Source: Streptococcus sp. HF-1907 (lineage in GTDB: Bacteria > Bacillota > Bacilli > Lactobacillales > Streptococcaceae). From it: a stretch of 64,000 nucleotides of DNA. The stretch spans positions 124,001 to 188,000 of the forward strand of contig NZ_JADNQT010000001.1 in the NCBI RefSeq assembly GCF_015594605.1. Direction: 5' to 3'. Of the stretch, positions 49,458 to 60,001 are shown one piece after another. The first letter of the stretch is position 1. Each line of letters opens with the position of its first letter. The translations under genes and the position numbers were made by a program. The notes under the pieces were generated by a model, which did not search any database, had not been told where the DNA came from, and saw only the letters and a program-made list of their open reading frames with translations.

Positions 49458-50102
49458 CTACAGAGTTTTCACCATTTTTACAAAAGGATAGCTGGCGCCA
49501 TTGGTCAATTGCTGGTAGTTTTCTATGATTTGGTAGCCCATTTCTTGATAGAGGTGCTGTGCTCTCGCATTAAATGCTGCAACCCGCAAGACATAAGTTT
49601 TAGCTTCATACTTTTCCTTAGCAAAATTCTCAATAGCCTTGAAAAAATCTCGTCCCCAACCCTGACCAATAAAAGCTGGTTTCATACCCAAACCAATTTC
49701 TAGCTCAGAGCCTTCACTGAGAAAGGTCGCGAAGCCCACCAGCTGTCCGTTTCGCACAACTTGAAAATAATTATCTCCACGTGCCTCAGGCGACAAGATT
49801 TCGGCGTAATCTTCTGGGTCTGCTGTCATATCATAAAAATCGTAGGGAGGTTCATATTTCCAGTCGTTCGCAATTTCTTCCGCTGTCCGCTGAGACATAG
49901 GCGTCAAGTAAAAATAGACCTCCGTAAGCAATTTCCGAAACGATTTTTCCAAATGCTTCTTACGCTTAAAGATTGTGATTTCTTTTTCAGCACTATAAAC
50001 GTAGTCAGCATAAGATTGCTGAAACTCTGGCAGCATAACCTTGTAGACATCTCTGACATCTTCCGACAATGCTTCAATGAGTCTCTCAATGCGATTATCC
50101 AT
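49458..50102 (-). CDS. GNAT N-acetyltransferase
   Basis: 214 residues, ATG after AAGGAGG. The first 65 residues (KVMLPEFQQSYADYVYSAEK onward) form an extra helical domain. The GNAT core follows with PYDFYDMTADPEDYAEI, LEIGLGMKPAFIGQGWGRDF (acetyl-CoA loop) and NARAQHLYQEMGYQ. The extension suggests a fused domain rather than a start error. Substrate unknown. Downstream of glmM. Confidence 0.85.
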   Translation of the reverse strand: MDNRIERLIEALSEDVRDVYKVMLPEFQQSYADYVYSAEKEITIFKRKKHLEKSFRKLLTEVYFYLTPMSQRTAEEIANDWKYEPPYDFYDMTADPEDYAEILSPEARGDNYFQVVRNGQLVGFATFLSEGSELEIGLGMKPAFIGQGWGRDFFKAIENFAKEKYEAKTYVLRVAAFNARAQHLYQEMGYQIIENYQQLTNGASYPFVKMVKTL

Positions 50103-50114
50103 TCTACCTCCTTA

Positions 50115-50145
50115 AAGAGGTTGGGACAAAAGTACCCAACCTCTT
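50115..50145 (-). terminator. Hairpin element after glmM
   Basis: AAGAGGTTGGG/CCCAACCTCTT 11-bp stem around ACAAAAGTA, without a long T run. It is the inverted copy of the element after lepA. Such GGTTGGG-CAAAAGTA hairpins are scattered in streptococcal genomes as I recall. Confidence 0.65.
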
Positions 50146-50176
50146 AGTATGTAATCCATAATAATTAGTCGCTTTA

Positions 50177-51529
50177 TCAATCTAACCCAATTTCTGCACG
50201 AACAACGTCGGCGATGGTATCAACATAGTAATTCACTTCATCATCTGTTGGCGCTTCTGCCATAACACGAAGGAGAGGTTCTGTACCACTAGGGCGAACC
50301 AAGATACGACCATTACCAGCCATCTCAGTTTCCATTTTTTCAATGATAGCTGCAATCGCAGGAACTTCCATAGCCTTCGTTTTCATGCTATTTTCAACAC
50401 GGATATTAACTAATTTTTGAGGGTAAATAGTTACCTCGGCAGCCAATTCTGATAATTTTTTACCAGTTTCTTTCATGACCTTGGTCAATTGGATAGCTGT
50501 CAGTTGACCATCACCTGTTGTGTTGTAATCCATGATAATAACGTGACCTGATTGTTCACCACCGAGGTTGTAACCTGATTTGCGCATTTCTTCAACGACA
50601 TAACGGTCACCAACAGCGGTAATCACTTTATTGATGCCCTCACGGTCAAGTGCCTTGTGGAAACCAAGGTTTGACATCACCGTTGTTACGATAGTATTTT
50701 TCGCAAGTTTCCCTTGGCTAACAAGGTGCTTGCCAAGGATGTACATCACCTTGTCGCCATCGACGATTTCTCCATTTTCATCAACAGCAATCAAGCGGTC
50801 GCTGTCACCGTCAAAGGCAAGACCAATAGCAGAGCCAGTTTCTTTAACCAAGGCTTGCAATTGTTCTGGGTGAGTTGATCCGACACCGTCATTGATATTC
50901 AATCCGTTTGGTTTGTCGCCAATAACTGTGATTTCTGCATTTAGGTCAAGGAAGATATTGCGTGCTGTGGCTGTCGCAGCACCATGCGCAGTATCCAGAG
51001 CAACTTTCATCCCCTCTAAATCAACACCAGTTGAAACCATAAATTTTTCATACTTGCGTAGTCCCTCTGGATAATCAACTAATGTTCCCAAACCTTCTGC
51101 TGATGGGCGTGGAAGGGTATCTTCTTCGGCATCAAGTAGAGCTTCGATTTCGAGTTCACGGTCGTCGTCCAATTTGAACCCGTCGCCACCGAAGAACTTG
51201 ATACCATTGTCAAGAGCTGGATTATGACTTGCTGAAATCATGACCCCAGCGCTAGCTTTTTCCGTACGGACCAAATAAGAAACTCCAGGTGTTGCGAGAA
51301 CACCAAGTTTGTAAACTTCAATTCCGACCGACAAAAGGCCTGCAATCAAGGCAGATTCAAGCATTTCACCAGAAATACGTGTGTCACGTGCTACAAAAAC
51401 GCGAGGGCGTTCTGTTTCGTACTGACTTAGCACATAACCACCAAAACGACCAAGTTTAAAGGCCAATTCTGGCGTTAATTCAACATTTGCTTCTCCACGT
51501 ACACCATCTGTACCAAAATATTTACCCAT
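50177..51529 (-). CDS. glmM: Phosphoglucosamine mutase
   Basis: 450 residues. Active-site serine loop [15 protein letters not shown] (Ser near 101), metal loop DGDSDRLIA and sugar-binding GGEQSGHVI, with phosphate-binding [11 protein letters not shown] at the end. It converts GlcN-6-P from GlmS to GlcN-1-P. It is third in the cdaA-cdaR-glmM operon; in other Gram-positives GlmM binds and inhibits CdaA, linking c-di-AMP to wall synthesis. Confidence 0.97.
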   Translation of the reverse strand: MGKYFGTDGVRGEANVELTPELAFKLGRFGGYVLSQYETERPRVFVARDTRISGEMLESALIAGLLSVGIEVYKLGVLATPGVSYLVRTEKASAGVMISASHNPALDNGIKFFGGDGFKLDDDRELEIEALLDAEEDTLPRPSAEGLGTLVDYPEGLRKYEKFMVSTGVDLEGMKVALDTAHGAATATARNIFLDLNAEITVIGDKPNGLNINDGVGSTHPEQLQALVKETGSAIGLAFDGDSDRLIAVDENGEIVDGDKVMYILGKHLVSQGKLAKNTIVTTVMSNLGFHKALDREGINKVITAVGDRYVVEEMRKSGYNLGGEQSGHVIIMDYNTTGDGQLTAIQLTKVMKETGKKLSELAAEVTIYPQKLVNIRVENSMKTKAMEVPAIAAIIEKMETEMAGNGRILVRPSGTEPLLRVMAEAPTDDEVNYYVDTIADVVRAEIGLD

Positions 51530-51580
51530 AATTATTTAGCGAAAATCGCTCCTCCGTTCATAATTCTTTGATATTATCTA

Positions 51581-52543
51581 TTATTTTTTAGTTGTTGTCA
51601 ACTGAACCTCCACAACTGATGGGTCTACTGTAACATTTTCAGCTGATAAATTGACTGTTTGTACCGTATTTTTCATAACATCTGAAATATCAACTGTTGC
51701 TGTGACAGCGCTGACCGCCTCCAAGGCTTCCTTGGTACCTGAAATAGTGACCATATCCTGACTTAATTTGTAATCAATTTTTGATAATTTGTCATTCATA
51801 TTTCCAGTAACTTTTAACTGGACTGGCACTACTTTTGATAATTTTTTAACAGCCACCTTCAAAGTTGTTTTCGATGGGTCAATGATACTAGCTAAAATCG
51901 TTCCATCTGCCGATACAGCTTGCAAGGTCACCTTGCCACTAAAATCATCACTAAGAATATCTTCTTCAGGTAATTTTGCCACAACGTGGTCAATCTTATT
52001 GATTGTCGCTTCGTCGCTAGTGACGTCAACACGTGAATCGGCTGTTTCGATTTGTTTGATTTCGTATCCTTCAGCAACTTGGCTACTGTCCACTGATCCT
52101 TTCACTTCAAAAGACTTGGTTTTCTTTTTGCCAATTGTCACTTGAATGGTTGTTGGAGACACCGTTGCGGTCACGCCATTAGGCAAGTCAGTCACTTCTA
52201 GTTTTGCGGTCTGCGTTCCTGAGTCAACCTTGGTAAGGTCTGCGACAACTTTAAATTTGCGCGTGTCTGCGTTGATTTCAGAATCTAATTTGACACGATT
52301 CATAGAGGTGAGATAAACCTCAGCCTCGTAAGAATAGCCACTGACAAAGTATTTATCACTATCGTATTTAATATCAATCGGGACATTGGTCAGCGTGTGC
52401 GTGTAGGTCTCTGTTGTCCCAGAAATTTGACTGCCAGTTTTATTGGCACTGTTAGCTGTCGCCGTCATAAATAATAGCAGAGCTAGAAAGATGGAAACCA
52501 CAATATACCAGGGACGACTGCTAAAAAAACGTTTTTTACTCAT
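51581..52543 (-). CDS. cdaR: CdaR, YbbR-domain regulator of CdaA
   Basis: 320 residues. One N-terminal membrane segment (YIVVSIFLALLLFMTATANS) followed by three or so extracellular YbbR repeats, each with a pattern like KVDSGTQTAKLEVTDLPNGV. It binds and modulates the cyclase CdaA from outside. Its start overlaps cdaA by four bases. Normal streptococcal length. Confidence 0.93.
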   Translation of the reverse strand: MSKKRFFSSRPWYIVVSIFLALLLFMTATANSANKTGSQISGTTETYTHTLTNVPIDIKYDSDKYFVSGYSYEAEVYLTSMNRVKLDSEINADTRKFKVVADLTKVDSGTQTAKLEVTDLPNGVTATVSPTTIQVTIGKKKTKSFEVKGSVDSSQVAEGYEIKQIETADSRVDVTSDEATINKIDHVVAKLPEEDILSDDFSGKVTLQAVSADGTILASIIDPSKTTLKVAVKKLSKVVPVQLKVTGNMNDKLSKIDYKLSQDMVTISGTKEALEAVSAVTATVDISDVMKNTVQTVNLSAENVTVDPSVVEVQLTTTKK

Positions 52544-53388
52544 TTTGTCTTCCCCCAGAATTTATGGAACCAGCGTGCTTTTGGCTCCCCTTCTTTGATG
52601 AAATGGTCACGAAGAATGGCTTCAAAATTATCTTTTGATAAATCGTGTAAAAATTCCCCCTTGTGTGTCACGGAAATGCCACCCGTTTCTTCGGAGACAA
52701 CGATTGTTAGGGCATCTGAATTTTCAGAGAGACCAATAGCTGCGCGGTGGCGTGTCCCAAATTCTTTTGAAATCTGAGTTGATTCTGACAGAGGGAGGTA
52801 AGAACAAGCTGTCGCAATCTTATTTCCGCGAATGATGACAGCACCATCATGAAGAGGGGTATTGGGGATAAAGATATTTATCAATAATTGACTGGAAATA
52901 TCTGCGTCAAGTGGAATCCCCGTTGAAATGTACTCTTGAAGGGTTTGGGTTTCTTCAATCGAAATTAGGGCACCAATTTTACGTGGACTCATGTAGGCGA
53001 CCGATTTAACCAAGGCATTGATGAGTTTTTCTTCATCACTTAATTGCTGGCGCTGCGTGAAAACTTGGGTGGTTCGTCCCATGCGTTCTAGCGCTGTACG
53101 AATTTCTGGTGCAAAAATCACCACCGCTGCGATGACACCGTAGGTGATGACTTGATTCATCAAATAAGTAATGGTCGTAAACCCAATCCATTCAGCCACC
53201 AATTTGATAACGATAAACCAAATCACCCCTTGAATCAAGGACATGATTTTGGTTCCTGCTAAGGCTTTTATGGACCGGTAAATCAACCAGGCGACAATCA
53301 ATATGTCCAGGCTATGCACAATAATCAGCCACGGATTATCTAAAAGACTCGTCAAAAATTTAGAGTCTAATACCGAAAAAATATTCAT
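52540..53388 (-). CDS. cdaA: Diadenylate cyclase CdaA
   Basis: 282 residues from the ATG at 53388; a GTG three codons upstream is an alternative. Three N-terminal membrane segments, then the DAC domain with the two active-site motifs DGAVIIRGN and GTRHRAAIGLSE. It makes c-di-AMP from two ATP. The DGA/RHR motifs are intact, so it should be active. Divergent from murT. Confidence 0.96.
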   Translation of the reverse strand: MNIFSVLDSKFLTSLLDNPWLIIVHSLDILIVAWLIYRSIKALAGTKIMSLIQGVIWFIVIKLVAEWIGFTTITYLMNQVITYGVIAAVVIFAPEIRTALERMGRTTQVFTQRQQLSDEEKLINALVKSVAYMSPRKIGALISIEETQTLQEYISTGIPLDADISSQLLINIFIPNTPLHDGAVIIRGNKIATACSYLPLSESTQISKEFGTRHRAAIGLSENSDALTIVVSEETGGISVTHKGEFLHDLSKDNFEAILRDHFIKEGEPKARWFHKFWGKTK

Positions 53389-53513
53389 TTCTCTCACTAC
53401 TCAATCTATAAAACTTTGATAAACAATACTATTTATTGTCCAACAAACATTATACCACGTTTTCAAAATATTTTCTTTAGCAAGAAAAGTACTTTTTATG
53501 ATAAAATACTCTT

Positions 53514-54857
53514 ATGAAAATGAATACAGCCTTAGGAATTGCAGCTGGTAAATCTGCGCACTTCCTTTTAAGTAAAATGGGGCGCGGCTCTACCTATCCA
53601 GGTAGCTTGGCGCTAAAATTCGACAAAGACATTCTTGACACCATTGCCAAAGATTACGAGATCGTCGTTGTGACGGGGACTAATGGTAAAACCTTGACTA
53701 CAGCCCTTACCGTCGGTATTCTCAAGGAAGCTTTTGGAGAAGTCGTGACCAATCCAAGCGGTGCCAACATGATTACCGGTATCGTGTCAACTTTTTTGAC
53801 TGCTAAAAAAGCAAAATCAGGTAAGAAAATCGCTGTGCTAGAAATTGACGAAGCCAGCCTGCCCCGCATCACCAAGTACATCACACCAAGTCTTTTTGTT
53901 TTCACCAATATTTTCCGTGACCAAATGGACCGCTATGGTGAGATTTACACAACTTATCAAATGATTCTAGATGGCGCAGCCAATGCTCCAAAAGCAACAA
54001 TCTTGGCAAATGGGGACAGCCCGCTCTTCAATTCTAAAGAAGTTGTCAATCCCGTTCAATTTTACGGATTTGACACTGAAAAACATGCACCTAAACTTGC
54101 TCACTATAACACTGAAGGGATTTTGTGTCCTAAATGTGAAAGTGTTTTAGAGTATCGCCTCAATACTTATGCTAACTTGGGTGACTACACTTGCCCAAAT
54201 TGTGATTTTGAACGTCCAAAACTAGACTATGCCTTGACTAAACTAACTGAAATCACCAATACTTCTTCTGGTTTTGTCATTGATGGACAAGATTACCATA
54301 TCAATGTCGGAGGGCTGTATAACATTTATAATGCCCTTGCAGCGGTTGCCGTTGCTGAATTTTTCGGTGTTGAACCGAGTCAAATTAAAGCTGGATTTGA
54401 TAAGAGCCGAGCTGTCTTTGGTCGTCAAGAAACCTTTAAAATCGGTGATAAATCTTGTACGCTGGTTCTTATTAAAAACCCGGTTGGAGCGAGTCAGGCG
54501 CTGGATATGATTAAATTAGCACCTTATCCATTTAGTTTATCTGTGCTACTTAATGCTAACTATGCAGACGGAATTGATACTAGCTGGATTTGGGATGCAA
54601 ACTTTGAAGCCATTAACGACATGGACATTACTAATATTAACGCCGGTGGTGTCCGTCATTCAGAAATCGCGCGACGTCTACGGGTGACTGGATATGATGA
54701 CAAGAAGATTCGTCAGGCTGAAAAATTAGAAGACATCATGACCATGATTGAAAATCAAGAGACTGAGCATGCTTATATTTTAGCTACTTACACTGCCATG
54801 CTTGAGTTCCGTGAAATTTTAGCTAGCCGTCATGCCGTTGGAAAGGAGATGAACTAA
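53514..54857 (+). CDS. murT: Lipid II isoglutaminyl synthase, MurT subunit
   Basis: 447 residues. Mur ligase P-loop [14 protein letters not shown] near residues 53-66, a Cys4 zinc ribbon (CPKC...CPNC) near 205-225, and the C-terminal DUF1727 domain ([17 protein letters not shown]-like region). With GatD it amidates the D-Glu of lipid II stem peptide using glutamine-derived ammonia. The stop overlaps the gatD start (TAATGA), so the pair is coupled. Confidence 0.95.
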   Translation: MKMNTALGIAAGKSAHFLLSKMGRGSTYPGSLALKFDKDILDTIAKDYEIVVVTGTNGKTLTTALTVGILKEAFGEVVTNPSGANMITGIVSTFLTAKKAKSGKKIAVLEIDEASLPRITKYITPSLFVFTNIFRDQMDRYGEIYTTYQMILDGAANAPKATILANGDSPLFNSKEVVNPVQFYGFDTEKHAPKLAHYNTEGILCPKCESVLEYRLNTYANLGDYTCPNCDFERPKLDYALTKLTEITNTSSGFVIDGQDYHINVGGLYNIYNALAAVAVAEFFGVEPSQIKAGFDKSRAVFGRQETFKIGDKSCTLVLIKNPVGASQALDMIKLAPYPFSLSVLLNANYADGIDTSWIWDANFEAINDMDITNINAGGVRHSEIARRLRVTGYDDKKIRQAEKLEDIMTMIENQETEHAYILATYTAMLEFREILASRHAVGKEMN

Positions 54858-55645
54858 TGACCTATACTTCACTAAAATCTCCTAGCGGTAAAAACTACAA
54901 ATACAGCCTAAACATGGCTCATCTATACGGAAACCTCATGAATACTTACGGTGATAACGGTAATGTTCTCATGATGAAATACGTTGCTGAAAAACTGAAT
55001 TGTGAGATGACTGTTGATATCGTATCAATAGGCGACCGATTTGATCCCAATTACTACAATCTCGCCTTTTTCGGTGGTGGTCAGGACTACGAGCAGTCTA
55101 TCGTCGCGCGTGACCTTCCAAGTAAAAAAGAGGATATCAATACTTATATTCAAAACAACGGGGTTATTCTTGCCATCTGTGGCGGTTTCCAATTGCTAGG
55201 TCAATATTATATCCAAGCAAATGGCGTCCGCATCGATGGTATCGGTGTTATGGGACACTATACCCTCAACCAAGACAATAATCGTTATATCGGCGACATT
55301 AAGATTCATAATGATGAATTCGACGAAACCTATTATGGATTTGAGAATCATCAGGGACGGACCTTCCTATCAGATGGCGAAAAGCCACTTGGAAAAGTCG
55401 TTTACGGAAACGGAAATAATAAAGAAGATGGCACGGAAGGTGTTTATTATAAAAATGTTTTCGGAAGCTATTTCCACGGACCAATCTTATCTCGTAATGC
55501 CAACCTAGCCTATCGTCTAGTAACCACAGCTCTTCGTAATAAATACGGACACGATATTAAACTACCAAATTATCAAGATATTCTGTCACAGGAAGTTCAA
55601 GAAGATTATTCGGATACTAAATCGAAAGCAGAGTTTGAAAAATAA
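54857..55645 (+). CDS. gatD: Lipid II isoglutaminyl synthase, GatD subunit
   Basis: 262 residues. Class I glutamine amidotransferase domain of CobB/CobQ type: [14 protein letters not shown], nucleophile Cys in [12 protein letters not shown] (near 101), and the His in [10 protein letters not shown]. It supplies ammonia to MurT. GGAAAGGAG ahead of the ATG. A strong terminator closes the operon. With GlmS, GlmM and CdaA this adds a third wall-precursor step to the window. Confidence 0.95.
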   Translation: MTYTSLKSPSGKNYKYSLNMAHLYGNLMNTYGDNGNVLMMKYVAEKLNCEMTVDIVSIGDRFDPNYYNLAFFGGGQDYEQSIVARDLPSKKEDINTYIQNNGVILAICGGFQLLGQYYIQANGVRIDGIGVMGHYTLNQDNNRYIGDIKIHNDEFDETYYGFENHQGRTFLSDGEKPLGKVVYGNGNNKEDGTEGVYYKNVFGSYFHGPILSRNANLAYRLVTTALRNKYGHDIKLPNYQDILSQEVQEDYSDTKSKAEFEK

Positions 55646-55647
55646 TA

Positions 55648-55681
55648 AAAACGCGGTTAATCTTGAGTTAATCGCGTTTTT
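55648..55681. terminator. Bidirectional terminator between gatD and lplA
   Basis: AAAACGCGGTTAA/TTAATCGCGTTTT 13-base stem (one wobble); A/T tails on both sides. Confidence 0.85.
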
Positions 55682-55687
55682 GAGTAT

Positions 55688-56677
55688 TTAAGCCACAATC
55701 GCCTTAGCAACTTCTTCCACTGTCATGCGTGAGAAGTATTGTGTCGTATCAATCGTTTTGAGCTTTTCAAGTATATCTTGATAGTCATAACGAACACCAA
55801 TGAGAAGGTTTTCGATATCTTCAACACCTCTGACTCCAAAAAAATCGCCATATATTCTGATACCTTTAATGATAGAATTTTCAACATTAGCATAGGTCGT
55901 AATTTTTCCTGCTGGGTAGCGGACTGAGCGTTCAATCGTGTATTCTGGCGCTTTTCCATAGGTCCAATCCCAAGTGGCAAACTGTTGGTCGCGCAAGTCT
56001 TGAATGGCTGCTAGCTCTGCTTCATTTAACACATACTCCTCCATCTCAGGATATTCTTCCTTCATTTGAGCAAGGATGGCGTCACTAAATTCCTGAACTG
56101 TGATTTTTTTCTCCAAATGGTCGATGATATTTGTCACACGCGCACGGACAGATTTAACTCCTTTAGATTCGATTTTATCTTTGGATACTTTCAAAGCTTG
56201 CGCGAGGACAGTCATATCGACATCAAAGAGCAGGCAACCGTGGTGCATCATGCGACCTTTGTAATAGGCTTGCGCATTTCCGGCAAATTTTTGCCCATTA
56301 ATTTCTAGGTCGTTACGTCCAGTAAATTCGGCCTTAACTCCCATTTTTGCCAGAGTATCAATAACAGGTTTTGAAAAGGTTTTAAAATCAAAAGCACCTT
56401 CATTTGCCTTATTAGAAATAATGGTATAATTCAAATTATTGAGGTCGTGATAAACAGCACCACCACCAGACAACCTGCGAACAACATGAATATTATGGGC
56501 ATCGGTAAATTCCTTATTGATTTCTTGAATGGTGTTTTGATGTTTTCCAATGATGATAGCTGGCTCATTAATCCAAAGGATAAAAATCTCATCAATATCA
56601 CGAAGTTCTTTAAAGGCATAAGCTTCAAGGGCGATATTGTAAGCTGGGTTCTTGCTTGTATTGACGATATATTTCAT
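55688..56677 (-). CDS. lplA: Lipoate-protein ligase
   Basis: 329 residues. Lipoate-binding motif RRLSGGGAVYHDLNNLNYT near 71-89 and the adenylate loop RNDLEINGQKFAGNAQ with catalytic Lys near 133; C-terminal accessory domain present. It attaches free lipoate to lipoyl domains. Those targets are encoded just upstream, in E3 and E2 of the pyruvate dehydrogenase complex, each with a lipoyl Lys43. It is probably the last gene of that operon. Confidence 0.94.
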   Translation of the reverse strand: MKYIVNTSKNPAYNIALEAYAFKELRDIDEIFILWINEPAIIIGKHQNTIQEINKEFTDAHNIHVVRRLSGGGAVYHDLNNLNYTIISNKANEGAFDFKTFSKPVIDTLAKMGVKAEFTGRNDLEINGQKFAGNAQAYYKGRMMHHGCLLFDVDMTVLAQALKVSKDKIESKGVKSVRARVTNIIDHLEKKITVQEFSDAILAQMKEEYPEMEEYVLNEAELAAIQDLRDQQFATWDWTYGKAPEYTIERSVRYPAGKITTYANVENSIIKGIRIYGDFFGVRGVEDIENLLIGVRYDYQDILEKLKTIDTTQYFSRMTVEEVAKAIVA

Positions 56678-56758
56678 AAAATATCTCCATCTCTCTAATC
56701 TAATAATGTCATGTAGTCAAATAGGAGCTTGTTTTTAGGCAAACTCCTATCAATACAC

Positions 56759-58510
56759 TTATTTGCGTTTTGGTGGGTTGTGAATAGCTTCGCCCAGAAC
56801 GTCTGCGAAGGCTTCATACATAACTTCTGAGAATGTTGGGTGACCATGAATCGAGCGAAGTAATTCATCAACGGTCAATTCATTTTCCATGATAGTTGCT
56901 GCTTCGTTAATCATTTCAGCTGCTGCTGGACCGATGATGTGAACACCAAGAATTTCATGGTATTTGGTGTCAGCGATAACTTTGACAAAACCATGGGCTT
57001 CATTTGATGCAATAGCTCGACCATTTCCAGTAAATGAATTTTTACCGATAAGAACATCGCCATATTTTGCGCGAGCGTCTTCTTCAGTAAGACCAACCAT
57101 AGCTACTTCTGGATGTGTGTAAACAGCAGCTGGGGTGTACTTGAGATTAGCTTTACGCACATTGCCCCAAATAGCATTTTCAGCCGCAACCTCACCCATG
57201 CGGTAAGCCGCGTGAGCTAGCATTTTGCTACCGTTGACATCGCCTGGTGCATAGATTCCTGGGATTGAGGTTTCTTGGTAGTCATTGACTTTGATGCGTC
57301 CGCGTTCCATCTCAAGATTAAGGTTTTCAAGTCCTCCTAATTGTGGGACACGTCCGATTGAAAGCAGAGCTTTTTCAGCAACAACTTCTTCACCATTGTT
57401 AAGTTTCAAGGTCAATTGGTTGTTAGCTTCTATAATTTCTGAAACCCCAACACCTGTCTTAATCGTCATACCTTTTTTGGTCAAAAGTTTTTGAAGTTCT
57501 AAAGAAACTTCTCTGTCCATAGCTGGTACAATGCGATCAGCCATCTCAATAACCGTCACATCAACTCCATATGATGCCCAAACAAGTCCAAGTTCAATAC
57601 CAACAACACCACCACCCATAACAGCAAGTGATTTAGGAATTTCGCGAAGGTCAAGGATGTCATCAGATGTCAACACTAGTTGCGAGTCAATTCCTGGAAT
57701 ATTGATGCGAGAGACCTTTGAACCCGTTGCAAGAATAATATTTCGACCTTTAATAACTCGGTCACCAATGACAACTGATTTATCTGGATTAACTTGACCA
57801 AATCCGTTGATGATTTCAACCTTATTTGCTTTCAAAAGCCCACGGACTCCACTTGTCAAAGTCTTAACTACAGAATTTTTAAACTCAACTGTTTTGTCCA
57901 TATCAATAGCATAATTGGTTGATGCTAAGTTGATACCACGACCAGCTGCAATCTTAAGGCCATCAAGGATTTCAGCATTTTTGAGGTAGGTTTTTGTTGG
58001 GATACAACCGACATTTAAGCAAGTACCACCAAATTCAAATTTTTCAACGATAGCAACTTTGGCACCCAATTGCGCACCACGAATGGCAGCATAGTAACCA
58101 GCAGGTCCACCGCCGACAACAACGATATCAAATTCATCAGCACCTAATTCTTCCTTAGGTGAAACTGAAGCTTGTGCTACTTGTTCTGCTGCTGGAGCGA
58201 TTGGCCCAGAAACCGATTGACCGTCAGCAGCTACAATTTTAGCATCAGCCGCGACCTCTCTGACTGTCTCACCTTCAGCTCCAATATAAGCAATAACTTC
58301 TGTTACAGGAACCACATCACCATCAGGGTGGACAATTTTCAAAAGAACACCTGATTCTTCAGCTTCGATTTCCATGTTGGTTTTATCTGACATGATTTCA
58401 AGCAGGATATCGCCTTCATTGACCACATCACCCTCTTGTTTTTTCCACTCAAGGATTTCACCCTCTTGCATGTCAACACCGAGTTTTGGCATAATGACGT
58501 CAAAAGCCAT
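56759..58510 (-). CDS. pdhD: Dihydrolipoyl dehydrogenase with N-terminal lipoyl domain
   Basis: 583 residues. Lipoyl domain at 1-80 with Lys43 in IMSDKTNME, a linker rich in Ala/Val, then the flavoenzyme: FAD motif VVVGGGPAGYYAA, redox disulfide GGTCLNVGCIP, NAD motif AVMGGGVVGIELG and C-terminal active-site His in SIHGHPTFSE. It reoxidises dihydrolipoyl groups. An added lipoyl domain on E3 is common in streptococci and makes it about 110 residues longer than simple E3. Confidence 0.95.
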   Translation of the reverse strand: MAFDVIMPKLGVDMQEGEILEWKKQEGDVVNEGDILLEIMSDKTNMEIEAEESGVLLKIVHPDGDVVPVTEVIAYIGAEGETVREVAADAKIVAADGQSVSGPIAPAAEQVAQASVSPKEELGADEFDIVVVGGGPAGYYAAIRGAQLGAKVAIVEKFEFGGTCLNVGCIPTKTYLKNAEILDGLKIAAGRGINLASTNYAIDMDKTVEFKNSVVKTLTSGVRGLLKANKVEIINGFGQVNPDKSVVIGDRVIKGRNIILATGSKVSRINIPGIDSQLVLTSDDILDLREIPKSLAVMGGGVVGIELGLVWASYGVDVTVIEMADRIVPAMDREVSLELQKLLTKKGMTIKTGVGVSEIIEANNQLTLKLNNGEEVVAEKALLSIGRVPQLGGLENLNLEMERGRIKVNDYQETSIPGIYAPGDVNGSKMLAHAAYRMGEVAAENAIWGNVRKANLKYTPAAVYTHPEVAMVGLTEEDARAKYGDVLIGKNSFTGNGRAIASNEAHGFVKVIADTKYHEILGVHIIGPAAAEMINEAATIMENELTVDELLRSIHGHPTFSEVMYEAFADVLGEAIHNPPKRK

Positions 58511-58555
58511 AATTTTCTTCCTCTTTCTTTCCTAGGTTAATAGCAGAGCTTTTTA

Positions 58556-59938
58556 TCAAATTAGCAATTCAAATGGATTTTCCATTAAGTTTTTAAGGTC
58601 CATCATGAATTTAGCACCATTCATACCATCAACAATACGGTGATCGATGGTTAAGCAAAGTGCCATAATTGGCCGAGCCACAATTTCGCCATCAACAACG
58701 GTTGGGGTTGGAATGGTTGCACCGATACCTAAAATGGCAGAGTTTGGTTGATTGATGATGGGATTGAAAGTCTTGGTTCCAAACATTCCCAAATTGGTGA
58801 TTGAGAAGGTTGAACCTGTCATTTCAGCAGCTTTCAACTTACCAGCTTGCGTTTTTTTGATAACATCTTTTGAAGCCACGACAAATTCTGACAAAGTCAT
58901 TTGGTCAGCATCGTGCACCACTGGTACAATCAAACCATCGTCAAGACCAACAGCGATACCGATATTGATGAATTTGTGTAGCTCGATTTCAGTAGCATCG
59001 TTAACCAATGAGGCATTGAGGTAACGGTGTTCAGGCTTCATCAAGGTCTTAACAACTGCCATACCAATCAAATCCGTGAAACTAACTTTCAAGCCCGTCT
59101 TATTCATGATAGGGTCAATCAATTTCTTACGAAGGGCAATCATTTCTGTCATATCGACATCATAGTTAAGGGTAAATGATGGCGCAGTAAGATAAGAATT
59201 GGTCATCCCCTTTGAAATAGCCTTACGCATGGCAGACATCTTGATGATTTCAACACCTTCAGGTAATTCTTTCGGTGCTTCAACCACTGGCGCTTTTTCT
59301 TGAACTGGCTTACTTGCTTCAAGAACAGCTAGAATATCGTCTTTCATGATTTTGTGACCAAAGCCAGACCCTTTGATTGTTGAAAGGTCGATACCCAGAT
59401 CACGAGCCATTTTTTCAGCAAGCGGTGAGGCTTTTGTCTTGTGAAGATGCCAGAAGCCTTCCACGTCATCTTTGTGGACACGACCATTTTGACCAGTGCC
59501 AGGAATTGTCGCTAGGTCAATATTGTGTTCGCTCGCCGCTTTACGCGCAGCAGGTGTTGCACGAACTTTTTCACCCTTGCTTGCTGCAGATTCATGGCTA
59601 ATTGTTGGCGCTGGTTGAGCACTTGAGCTTGGCGCTGAAACAGCTTTTTGCGCAGGTAGCGCACTTTCTGCTGGCGCAGCCAATTCTTCTAGGACTTCGC
59701 CCTCAGCTCCGATGTAACCGATAACTTGAGTCACTGGAACCACTTCGCCTGCCTGGTGAGTGATTTTTAAGAGGATACCTGAATCTTCTGCTTCAAGCTC
59801 CATATTGGTCTTATCTGACATGATTTCAAGCAGGATATCGCCTTCCATGACGCTATCGCCGACTTGTTTTTTCCACTCGATGATTTCACCTTCTTGCATG
59901 TCAACACCGAGTTTAGGCATGATAATTTCGACAGCCAT
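58556..59938 (-). CDS. pdhC: Pyruvate dehydrogenase E2, acyltransferase
   Basis: 460 residues from ATG 59938, after AAAGGA; an upstream in-frame ATG has none. Lipoyl domain at 1-80 (Lys43 in IMSDKTNME), then two peripheral subunit-binding domains in tandem (VRATPAARKAASEHNIDLAT and KASPLAEKMARDLGIDLSTI), then the catalytic domain ending with DHRIVDGMNGAKFM, His and Asp of the active site. It transfers the acetyl group to CoA. Two PSBDs per chain are more than the usual one. Confidence 0.95.
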   Translation of the reverse strand: MAVEIIMPKLGVDMQEGEIIEWKKQVGDSVMEGDILLEIMSDKTNMELEAEDSGILLKITHQAGEVVPVTQVIGYIGAEGEVLEELAAPAESALPAQKAVSAPSSSAQPAPTISHESAASKGEKVRATPAARKAASEHNIDLATIPGTGQNGRVHKDDVEGFWHLHKTKASPLAEKMARDLGIDLSTIKGSGFGHKIMKDDILAVLEASKPVQEKAPVVEAPKELPEGVEIIKMSAMRKAISKGMTNSYLTAPSFTLNYDVDMTEMIALRKKLIDPIMNKTGLKVSFTDLIGMAVVKTLMKPEHRYLNASLVNDATEIELHKFINIGIAVGLDDGLIVPVVHDADQMTLSEFVVASKDVIKKTQAGKLKAAEMTGSTFSITNLGMFGTKTFNPIINQPNSAILGIGATIPTPTVVDGEIVARPIMALCLTIDHRIVDGMNGAKFMMDLKNLMENPFELLI

Positions 59939-60001
59939 AATAGTCCTTTCATTCAAAATCAGTAGAAGGGCAACCACTCGGTTACGCCTTATCCTACTTT
60001 C

